Below, in pieces: positions 13,739 to 19,418 of a stretch of DNA of 19,418 bases. A program made the translations under genes and the position numbers. The DNA is from Flavobacteriales bacterium. GTDB taxonomy: Bacteria; Bacteroidota; Bacteroidia; Flavobacteriales; PHOS-HE28. The stretch lies in contig SSGN01000193.1 in NCBI GenBank assembly GCA_008016945.1, positions 1 through 19,418 on the forward strand. Direction: 5' to 3'. The notes beneath the pieces were generated by a model. That model had not been told where the DNA came from and made no database searches. It saw nothing but the letters and a program-made list of their open reading frames with translations. Positions within the stretch are counted from its first letter, which is position 1; each line of letters begins with the position of its first letter.

Positions 13739-15573
13739 CAGGGTGCGGTGAGGAACAGGGTGAGTTGGTAGGTCACCAGACTTGCAAGGTACGCCAGCGC
13801 GAACAGGTATCCTCCCATGATCCACATGTAGCGCCACGAATTGGTCTCCCTCCGGACCGCCACGAAAGTGCTCAGGCATTGTGGCGCGAAGACCATCCAC
13901 AATAGGAGTGAGAGCTTGGTCGCGAGCGACCATTCGTTGCTGATCCGGTCCTGAAGTTGGGCACCCACCTGCTCCTCGTCGCCTTCCATGGCATAGACCA
14001 GGCCCAACGAGCTCACCACGACTTCGCGGGCGGCCATACCCGGTACCAGGGCGATGGAGATATGTTCATTGAAGCCGATGGGGGCGAAGATGTACTGTAG
14101 TCCATTCCCCAGCTCTCCCGCAAGACTGCGTTCAATGGGCGTACCATCGGCATGTGCACGTGGAGAGGGAATGGTGTACAGGGCCCACATGATGATGGTG
14201 AGCGCAAGGATGATGGTGCCAACGCGACGGAGGAAGATCATCGCCCGTTCCCACAGGCCGATCACCAGGCTACGAAGGTCGGGCCACTGGTAGGCGGGAA
14301 GCTCCATCAACAGCGGAGCATTGCCAGCGCTCCGGTGCGGGCGTTTCATCACCCAGGCCACGCACATGGCACTGACGATCCCCAGGGCATAGAGGCCCAC
14401 CATCAGTGCCGTGGCCTTCATCGGCTCTTGGGGGAAGAGGGCCGCGATCAACAGCGTGTACACGGGGATCCGTGCAGAGCAGGCCATGAGCGGGGCGATC
14501 ATGATGGTGGTGAGCCGGTCGCGCCAATTGGTGATCGTGCGTGTGGCCATGATGCCGGGGATGGCGCAGGCGAAGCTGGACAGGAGCGGTATGAACGAGC
14601 GCCCAGAGAGACCGGCTTTGCTCATGGGCTTGTCCAGCAGGGAGGCGGCACGCGGCAGGTAGCCGGAATCTCCCAGTGCGAGGAAGAAGAGGAACAGGAT
14701 CAGGATCTGCGGAAGGAACACCAGCACCCCACCGACCCCGCCGATGATGCCCTCCACCACCAGCCCCCGCAACAGGCCATCGTTCATCCGCTCCTCCACC
14801 TGTACGGCGAGCCAGCTGAACACTTCCTCCACATGACCGGTGAGCCAGCTGCCCACCGAGAATACGGCGAGGAACGTGGACGTGAGCACGAGGGCCAGCA
14901 CCACCAGCCCCCACACGGGGTGCATCAAGAACCGGTCGATCCGTTCGGTCGGGTCGTGGTCCACGGCAGGCTCTTGCACGGTGGCCTCGAAGATCCGGTG
15001 CACCTCATGCTGCGTGTGACGCACATCATCGATGCTCTGTGCTTGCCATGTACTGGTGGTTCTCGGTGGGAGCTCATGGTCCAGATGCGCTTGCAACGGG
15101 CGAGCGCCATGGGCGTGTACGCTCACCGTGGGCACCACGGGCGCACCAAGGGCCAGTGCCAGCTTCGGAAGGTCTATCCGGATGCCGAGCTTCTGTGCCC
15201 GGTCCATCTTGTTGAGGGCGACCACCAAGGGAATGCCCAGCTGTCGTGCTTCAAGCACCATACGCAGGTGCAAGCGAAGGTTCGTGGCGTCCACCACGCA
15301 TACCAGCAGGTCTGGCAGGGTGTCGAGGTGTCCGGTGATCACATCGCGGGTCACGGCCTCGTCGTTGCTGATCGCGTTCAGGCTATAGGCGCCAGGCAGA
15401 TCCAGCACCTTCACGTGGCGACCGCTGGCGGTATGGGCCACGCCTTCCTTGCGTTCCACGGTCACCCCGGCGTAATTGGCGACCTTCTGCCGACTGCCGG
15501 TCAGCAGGTTGAACAGCGCTGTCTTTCCGCAGTTAGGATTGCCCAACAGGGCGATGTGCGTGGGTAGTGCCAA
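13738..15573 (-). CDS. feoB: Ferrous iron transporter FeoB
   Basis: 611-residue inner-membrane Fe(II) transporter with an N-terminal G domain: G1 GNPNCGKT (11-18), G2 T38, G3 DLPG (58-61), G4 NKMD (121-124). A reduced linker follows (about 165-210), then the Gate-type membrane region with the conserved cysteine signature SSFACAIPGIMATRTI, VPGMAAREVVVSSLG and FAPQCLSTFVAVRRETNSW. It is shorter than E. coli FeoB (about 770) because the spacer and C-terminal tail are small, but all core motifs are present. The start is non-ATG: an in-frame TAA at 15585-15583 leaves only ATT (15576) or TTG (15573) before the G1 motif; TTG is chosen. It lies between feoA (with a possible mini-ORF) and the overlapping Cys-rich gene. 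Confidence 0.95.
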   Translation of the reverse strand: MALPTHIALLGNPNCGKTALFNLLTGSRQKVANYAGVTVERKEGVAHTASGRHVKVLDLPGAYSLNAISNDEAVTRDVITGHLDTLPDLLVCVVDATNLRLHLRMVLEARQLGIPLVVALNKMDRAQKLGIRIDLPKLALALGAPVVPTVSVHAHGARPLQAHLDHELPPRTTSTWQAQSIDDVRHTQHEVHRIFEATVQEPAVDHDPTERIDRFLMHPVWGLVVLALVLTSTFLAVFSVGSWLTGHVEEVFSWLAVQVEERMNDGLLRGLVVEGIIGGVGGVLVFLPQILILFLFFLALGDSGYLPRAASLLDKPMSKAGLSGRSFIPLLSSFACAIPGIMATRTITNWRDRLTTIMIAPLMACSARIPVYTLLIAALFPQEPMKATALMVGLYALGIVSAMCVAWVMKRPHRSAGNAPLLMELPAYQWPDLRSLVIGLWERAMIFLRRVGTIILALTIIMWALYTIPSPRAHADGTPIERSLAGELGNGLQYIFAPIGFNEHISIALVPGMAAREVVVSSLGLVYAMEGDEEQVGAQLQDRISNEWSLATKLSLLLWMVFAPQCLSTFVAVRRETNSWRYMWIMGGYLFALAYLASLVTYQLTLFLTAP

Positions 15574-15582
15574 AATGGATCG

Positions 15583-15687
15583 TTAGTGAACGGCTTGGCC
15601 GGAGCGTTGTGGAGCCGGATGCTGGCCGCGGCAGGCGTTGTGGGCGAGGTCGCGGAAGGATGGAGTCCTTTGCATGCACAGTCCCAT
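15583..15687 (-). CDS. Possible 34-residue ORF between feoA and feoB
   Basis: ATG at 15687 lies 9 nt after the feoA stop, and its TAA ends 9 nt before the feoB TTG, so the frame fits the 123-bp gap neatly. The peptide (MGLCMQRTPSFRDLAHNACR then GQHPAPQRSGQAVH) is basic, has two cysteines and no membrane helix. It is in the same frame as feoB. No family is recognised. It may be a true small Feo component, a translational bridge to the weak feoB start, or chance. Confidence 0.3.
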   Translation of the reverse strand: MGLCMQRTPSFRDLAHNACRGQHPAPQRSGQAVH

Positions 15688-15696
15688 TGCTCCGCG

Positions 15697-15969
15697 TCAG
15701 GCCGGGGTTACCATGATGAAAGCGGCCTCTCGTTGCCGCAGGGCGAAGGTGGTCTGCCCCACCCGCACGGCCAACGGTTCGCGCGAGCCAATGCCTTCGG
15801 CCACGATCCGCACCCGTTGGCCGGGTACGAACCCCAGTTCCACCAGCCGCCGCACCAATGCCCGGTCCGGGCCTTGGTGGGGTACCGTAACATCGGCGAC
15901 GATGGCCCACTGCCGCTCGGGCAGTTGGTCCAAGCGCAATGCGGAAGGGACGGTGTCGGTCACGGCCAT
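15697..15969 (-). CDS. feoA: FeoA family protein
   Basis: 90-residue cytoplasmic SH3-like protein that supports FeoB. Features: ALRLDQLPERQWAIVADV, then RRLVELGFVPGQRVRIVAEG with the conserved LGF.PG signature, and PLAVRVGQTTFALRQREAAFIMV, the usual final strands. Length fits FeoA (75-90). The ATG at 15969 is preceded only 4 nt upstream by a good -7 box with a TTTG element at the right distance, so the mRNA is predicted to begin at or next to the start codon. A GTG at codon 3 is an alternative start. First gene of the feo operon and divergent from the 2H-like gene. No Fur box is evident by eye. Confidence 0.9.
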   Translation of the reverse strand: MAVTDTVPSALRLDQLPERQWAIVADVTVPHQGPDRALVRRLVELGFVPGQRVRIVAEGIGSREPLAVRVGQTTFALRQREAAFIMVTPA

Positions 15970-15973
15970 TTTA

Positions 15974-16004
15974 CAAAGGTCGGTACCACGTAGGCATGTC
16001 CAAA
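15974..16004 (-). promoter_or_regulatory. Bacteroidota-type promoter of the feo operon
   Basis: On the minus strand TTTG (16004-16001), 19-bp spacer, GACCTTTG (15981-15974): exact -33 element and one mismatch in the -7 element TAnnTTTG. The ATG follows after 4 nt. Confidence 0.65.
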
Positions 16005-16019
16005 TCCCCCGATCGGGGT

Positions 16020-16147
16020 AGGTAGGAACCTGCATCGCGGGGTGCCCAGGGAGGGCGAAAATGGCCCACCGCCGGTTCGCTGTTGACCATCGGATCGTGG
16101 AAAGCGCGCCGGAATGCCTTCGCCCACCCGGTTGGAGGTAGGTTCCT
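16020..16147 (+). repeat. Two near-identical 12-mers in the divergent feoA region
   Basis: AGGTAGGAACCT (16020-16031) and AGGTAGGTTCCT (16136-16147) match at 10 of 12 bases, differing only in the central AA/TT. Each contains half-palindromic AGG/CCT arms. The second overlaps the -7 box of the plus-strand gene. Possible paired operator; chance is not excluded. Confidence 0.3.
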
Positions 16148-16150
16148 TTG
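16143..16150 (+). promoter_or_regulatory. Candidate -7 box of the 2H-like gene
   Basis: TTCCTTTG, one mismatch to TAnnTTTG, 4 nt before the ATG at 16155. It mirrors the arrangement at feoA. The -33 element is not clear. Confidence 0.45.
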
Positions 16151-16154
16151 TGCC

Positions 16155-16760
16155 ATGGCCCGGAGATCCACGGTGGATGCCCTGTCGTTGTTCGACACGC
16201 TGGTGTACACCTGCCAATACCGATTGGTGGTCGATCCGGCGAGTCACCTGGCGGCACGTATCATGGAATGGCGGCAGTCATTGCGCGAACGGATCGGCAC
16301 GTTCAACGAAGCGTACCAGATGCCGGGGATCGTGCTGTTCCATAGCGAACTGCCACCGGAGTATGAGCGGTCGCTTGCCGATGCCGTCCATCGGGGGGTC
16401 ACCGGGTTCCCACCATTCGCGCTCAACCTGGGGGCCATGGCGCACGGCGAAGACCGTAAGAGCATCCATATCGAACTGATCGAGAAAGGGACCATTGCCG
16501 CCTTGCGCCAGCGGGTGGTGGATCATGTACGCACCAATCGAAGGATCAAGAAGTTGGGGGTCACCGTTGAGGAGCACCCAAGACTGGTGGTCGCATCAGG
16601 CCTTCGGTCCGACCAGTTCAACACGGCATGGGCGCTATTGGGCAACCAGGGCGGGGCCTTTCAACAGCGGGTGAGCGATGTGGTGCTGATGAAACGGGAG
16701 TTGGACACCACCAGCATCGATCAGCATGTGCGCACCTTTCCTTTGGAGATGACGGTCTGA
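16155..16760 (+). CDS. 2H phosphoesterase / 2'-5' RNA ligase-like protein with lost catalytic motifs
   Basis: 201 residues from the ATG at 16155 (an in-frame ATG at 16083 would add 24, but the promoter box lies between). The overall layout resembles Bacteroidota 2'-5' RNA ligase family proteins: a first core strand MPGIVLFHSELPPEYE, a middle GFPPFALNL, a helix-rich stretch DHVRTNRRIKKLGV, a second core strand EEHPRLVVASGL, and an ending VSDVVLMKREL. In active members both core strands carry H-x-T (KPHITL and NPHLTI type). Here they read G58-I-V60 and R143-L-V145, so both catalytic pairs are replaced. If the assignment is right, the protein is a non-catalytic binder of nucleotides or RNA ends. 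The family call rests on motif alignment by eye. It is divergent from feoA and convergent with the next gene. Confidence 0.6.
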   Translation: MARRSTVDALSLFDTLVYTCQYRLVVDPASHLAARIMEWRQSLRERIGTFNEAYQMPGIVLFHSELPPEYERSLADAVHRGVTGFPPFALNLGAMAHGEDRKSIHIELIEKGTIAALRQRVVDHVRTNRRIKKLGVTVEEHPRLVVASGLRSDQFNTAWALLGNQGGAFQQRVSDVVLMKRELDTTSIDQHVRTFPLEMTV

Positions 16761-16797
16761 AGGAATGGGTCGTGAGCCATCAGCGTGCGGACCGGTA

Positions 16798-17310
16798 CTA
16801 TTCTTCCTTCCTGCCGGTCCTTGCGGGATCAGCTTGGGGCACGTCGACCAGCGTACGGTCGTGGCGCACTTTCATCAGTCCGGTGCCTTTAACGAAGGTG
16901 ATGCTGCCCACGGGGCCTGCATACATGCGTTCGTTGCGAAGTTCGGGCTGCAACTGCACATCGAAACGCACCAGTTTGTTCTTCCTCACGGCTTCCTTGG
17001 TGCGCAGGGCGTTGCGGGTGTCCACCACCACATCCTTGGAGAGGTAGCCAGGCTTTTCGAAGCGTATGCTGGCCTTGGCATTCAACGGCAACGATAGCTC
17101 GAACCGGCCATCGGGATAGAGGTCGAAAGGCACGCATTCGAGGTCGTTCACCTCCACGATGAGGACCGCATCGGTCAATGCTTCGCCATCGAGCAGGAGC
17201 CTGCCTTGGATCTCTATATGGTCGCGCTCCGCCAGTAGTTCCGCCGGAAGTGCGAATGCGGTCATGGCGCACACAAGGGCCGCAGGGTGAAGGTTGGTCA
17301 GGGCGTTCAT
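16798..17310 (-). CDS. Small exported protein with a carboxypeptidase-regulatory-like beta domain
   Basis: 170 residues. Signal-like N-terminus MNALTNLHPAALVCAMTAFA then LPAELLA. The mature part begins IEIQGRLLLDGEALTDAVLIVEVND, then LYPDGRFELSLPLNAKASIRFEKPGYLSKDVVVDTRNA, the pattern of the CarboxypepD-regulatory/transthyretin-like domain frequent in exported Bacteroidota proteins. A basic tail follows (VRKNKLVRFDVQLQPELRNERMYAGPVGSITFVKG ... RTGRKEE). Start 17310 is chosen over an in-frame ATG at 17337 because it begins the signal peptide and fits the upstream promoter. Function unknown; possibly a periplasmic adaptor or stress/motility-related surface protein. Confidence 0.7.
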   Translation of the reverse strand: MNALTNLHPAALVCAMTAFALPAELLAERDHIEIQGRLLLDGEALTDAVLIVEVNDLECVPFDLYPDGRFELSLPLNAKASIRFEKPGYLSKDVVVDTRNALRTKEAVRKNKLVRFDVQLQPELRNERMYAGPVGSITFVKGTGLMKVRHDRTLVDVPQADPARTGRKEE

Positions 17311-17334
17311 GGCAGCAGGTTTTGGTCCACGGGT

Positions 17335-17366
17335 CAAAGCTCTCCATGGCAGGCGCCGCCATCAAT
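17335..17366 (-). promoter_or_regulatory. Candidate promoter of the small exported protein gene
   Basis: On the minus strand ATTG (17366-17363), 20-bp spacer, GAGCTTTG (17342-17335), one mismatch to the -7 box, 24 nt before ATG 17310. A small inverted repeat ACCCA-CAAA-TGGGT lies just upstream (17367-17380) and could be a weak terminator or operator. Confidence 0.45.
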
Positions 17367-17393
17367 ACCCACAAATGGGTGAAATCCAACTGG

Positions 17394-18029
17394 TCACACC
17401 CAGCACCGGTCCTGGGCGTATTTCACCAGGCCGGCCACCGAACGAACGTTCAATTTGGCCATGAGGTTCTTCCGGTGCGTCTTCACCGTTTCGGTGCTGA
17501 TATGGAGGGCCGCACCGATCTCATCATTGCTGTGTTCGCGTGCGATGAGCACGATGATCTCACGCTCCCGACGGCTAAGGCCGAGGTATTCGCCATCCAT
17601 GTGTTTGTCACAATGCGCATACCCTTGGGCCACACTGTCCCGGGCGATGGGACTGATGTACCGTCCGCCGTGCATCACCAGGTCGATGGCGTCGAAGAGT
17701 TCCTGTTTCGGGCCTCCCTTCACCACATAGCCGTTGGCCCCTTCGATCAGCATGCTGTTCACGTATTCGATCCCTGCGAGGGCGCTGTGCGCCAGGATGC
17801 GGATGTTGCGGTCCCGCCTCCGCAGTTCACGCACGGTGTCGATCCCGTCAAGGCCGGGAAGCGATACGTCAAGCATGGCGATGTCCACCGGGTGCATTTT
17901 CACCAGATGCAGCAGGTCGGTGCCTGTGCAGGCATGGGCCTCCACGTGCAGGTCGTTGCGGACGGAGAACCATGCACGCAGCCCCTCGCACACCAATTCC
18001 TGAGCGTCGGCGATGATGATCCTGGTCAT
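17394..18029 (-). CDS. NarL/LuxR-family response regulator (orphan)
   Basis: 211-residue two-component regulator. The receiver domain (1-125) has phospho-acceptor D54 (IAMLDVSLPG), switch residue S82 and conserved K104 (GYVVKGG). The acidic pocket is partial: D8 is kept but the next position, usually Asp, is A9 (IIIADAQELVCEGL). The C-terminal LuxR-type HTH spans about 149-205 (LSRREREIIVLIAREHSNDEIGAALHISTETVKTHRKNLMAKL). Such regulators bind DNA as phosphorylated dimers. No histidine kinase is adjacent, so the partner is elsewhere. The start at 18029 gives the standard MxxIIIAD beginning. It lies head-to-tail with the exported-protein gene but 83 bp away. Confidence 0.92.
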   Translation of the reverse strand: MTRIIIADAQELVCEGLRAWFSVRNDLHVEAHACTGTDLLHLVKMHPVDIAMLDVSLPGLDGIDTVRELRRRDRNIRILAHSALAGIEYVNSMLIEGANGYVVKGGPKQELFDAIDLVMHGGRYISPIARDSVAQGYAHCDKHMDGEYLGLSRREREIIVLIAREHSNDEIGAALHISTETVKTHRKNLMAKLNVRSVAGLVKYAQDRCWV

Positions 18030-18370
18030 GGCCTGGAGATATTGGCGTATGAGATCATGGAGCAGGACGAGGGGTCGGCGAATGGCGCCTGGCGTATCCT
18101 GTGTGCGGCGGCCGATGTGCGGTAGGTCCGCGCAACGAGCGCCATGCGAAGCGGCTCAAGGGCGACAACCGGGGATCGGTGGTGCATCGCACGGTCATGG
18201 ATACGAAGATAGATCGTGGGGGTGCGGATCATCCACCGGGTGGCGGAACCGCCTTTTGTGCCCAATTTCGCGGGTGGTGAGCGGACCGAGGGGCACGCTG
18301 GCTGGGCGTTGATGGCGGCCTAGCGGTCGTGGATGCGTTCTCACGTTCCGCCCGATGCCAGCAGAGAGCC
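18030..18370. other. Divergent spacer between response regulator and helicase
   Basis: About 340 bases without a convincing gene. Open frames here have no recognisable protein or signal. A small G/C inverted repeat GGCGG-AA-CCGCC followed by TTTT lies at about 18241-18256. No clear consensus promoter was found for either flanking gene. Confidence 0.5.
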
Positions 18371-19418
18371 ATGGAGCATATTGAGACCGAAATGGCCACG
18401 CTGGCCGCACGCTTCGTCAACAGCACGAACCGCCACGTCTTCCTCACTGGCAAGGCCGGGACCGGTAAAACCACCTTCCTCCGGAAACTGGCGGCCAGCA
18501 CGCACAAGCGCTTCGTCATCCTCGCACCCACGGGCATCGCCGCGCTCAATGCGGGCGGGGTCACCATCCACAGCCAGTTCCTGCTGCCCTTCGGCGCGTT
18601 CGTACCCGAGCGGCACTTGCCCGGTGACATCACCCACGGGAATTTCACCGACCAGGACACGCTCAACCGGCGGCATCCGCTGAACAACATCCGGCGCAAC
18701 GTGCTGCGCGAAGTGGATCTGCTCATCATCGACGAAGTGAGCATGTTGCGTGCCGATGTGCTCGACGCCATCGATCACCGCATGCGGGCCGTGCGTCAGA
18801 ACCGCTACCAGAGCTTCGGTGGTGCGCAAGTGCTGCTCATCGGCGACCTGTACCAGTTGCCTCCCGTGGTGAAGGATGATGAATGGCGGGTGATGCAACG
18901 GTATTATACCAGCATGCACTTCTTCGAGTCGCATGTGCTGAAGCAGCACGGCTACGCGCACATCGAGCTGGATCGGATCTTTCGGCAGCAGGACGAGGGT
19001 TTCATTCACCTGCTGAACAACCTGCGGAACAACACTGTTACCGCTGCGGATGTGGCCGAACTGAACAAGTACCACGGGGCGGAGATCAGCGCTGAGGGTG
19101 CCGGTGGTGTGATCACCCTCACCACGCACAACCACAAGGCCGATGAGTTGAATCGGGTCGCGTTGGAGGCATTGCCGGGCAAGGCGTTCCATTTCGAGGC
19201 CATCACCGATGGTGACTTCCCGGAGAGCATGTACCCGGTGCTGGAGCGGATCGAGCTGAAGGAGGGCGCACAGGTGATGTTCGTGAAGAACGATGTGGAG
19301 AAGGCCTACTTCAATGGCAAGCTGGCTCGAGTGGAGGAAGTGGACGAGAAGGGCATCACCGTGCGCATGTACGAAGGCGCGGGCGACAAGCTCTCGTCCA
19401 CCAGGTATAGGTTGAAGC
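18371..19418 (+). CDS. PIF1-like superfamily 1 DNA helicase, N-terminal part (cut by window edge)
   Basis: The frame is open from the ATG at 18371 to the window end, 349 codons with no stop. Motifs of SF1B helicases: Walker A GKAGTGKT (27-34), APTGIAALNAGGVTIHS (motif Ia region), Walker B LLIIDEVSML (D121-E122), and motif III LLIGDLYQLPPVV (from about residue 156). Then come ELDRIFRQQDEGFIHLLNNLRNN and TTHNHKADELNRVAL with the PIF1-typical LKEGAQVMFVKND. These proteins unwind DNA 5'-3' and resolve G-quadruplex or recombination structures. The part seen is the ATPase core; many Bacteroidota members continue to an HRDC or other C-terminal domain outside this window. Confidence 0.92.
   Translation, partial: MEHIETEMATLAARFVNSTNRHVFLTGKAGTGKTTFLRKLAASTHKRFVILAPTGIAALNAGGVTIHSQFLLPFGAFVPERHLPGDITHGNFTDQDTLNRRHPLNNIRRNVLREVDLLIIDEVSMLRADVLDAIDHRMRAVRQNRYQSFGGAQVLLIGDLYQLPPVVKDDEWRVMQRYYTSMHFFESHVLKQHGYAHIELDRIFRQQDEGFIHLLNNLRNNTVTAADVAELNKYHGAEISAEGAGGVITLTTHNHKADELNRVALEALPGKAFHFEAITDGDFPESMYPVLERIELKEGAQVMFVKNDVEKAYFNGKLARVEEVDEKGITVRMYEGAGDKLSSTRYRLK

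Noticed and set aside
13388..13771. Plus-strand frames in the spacer after the lipoprotein terminator
   Set aside because: No homology or start signals, they overlap the feo operon end, and the region carries dispersed repeat blocks.
14152..15567. Long plus-strand open frame opposite feoB
   Set aside because: Shadow of feoB; composition rich in His/Gln/Gly with no recognisable motif.
15981..16015. Possible third copy of the dispersed repeat found at 3773-3808
   Set aside because: Similarity is weak with gaps, and the sequence is better explained as the feoA promoter spacer.
18241..18256. G/C hairpin followed by TTTT as a terminator
   Set aside because: A two-base loop is too small for the full stem, and no plus-strand gene lies upstream to be terminated.

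Overview
The window comes from a GC-rich member of the Bacteroidota, most likely a Flavobacteriales-type bacterium from an environmental or metagenomic source. The evidence is the Bacteroidota-style LptD, its neighbour set (lptD, then divergent amidase, MCE protein and two Fe-S proteins), Bacteroidota-style promoter boxes (TTTG, about 19-21 bp, TAnnTTTG), poor Shine-Dalgarno signals, and a PIF1-like helicase of the kind common in this phylum. No tRNA, rRNA, CRISPR array or insertion sequence was seen.

Left part (1-3650): carboxylate and aldehyde metabolism. The minus strand carries the N-terminal half of acetyl-CoA synthetase (acs, cut by the window edge), a repeat-rich spacer, a hollowed-out propionyl-CoA synthetase-like pseudogene, and an intact AraC-family regulator. 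Divergent from the regulator are a tandem 21-bp-spaced operator-like repeat, a promoter, a start codon fused to the last codons of an aldehyde dehydrogenase, and an intact DUF779 gene. The likely ancestral layout is prpE-like / araC-type regulator / aldehyde dehydrogenase / DUF779. Both enzyme genes have lost their middles, while the regulator, its control region and DUF779 remain.

Middle part (3651-13164): envelope genes and an Fe-S pair. lptD (minus) is divergent from a plus-strand series of N-acetylmuramoyl-L-alanine amidase with a SPOR-like end, MCE/MlaD protein, membrane 4Fe-4S protein and CCG-domain Fe-S protein. These are followed by an outer-membrane beta-barrel protein and an acidic lipoprotein, closed by a strong hairpin terminator at 13135-13164.

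Right part (13165-19418): iron uptake and scattered single genes. The minus-strand feo operon is feoA, a possible 34-residue ORF, feoB (non-ATG start), and a 59-residue Cys-rich FeoB-associated membrane protein. Divergent from feoA is a 2H-phosphoesterase-like protein in which both HxT motifs appear to be lost. Next come a small exported protein, an orphan NarL/LuxR response regulator (both minus), and a PIF1-like helicase (plus) that runs off the right edge.

The most notable signals are the two neighbouring gutted genes around a preserved regulatory core, several genes with a -7 promoter box only 4-5 nt before ATG (predicted leaderless mRNAs), the apparently inactive 2H protein, and small ORFs that fill the gaps in the feo and Fe-S operons.
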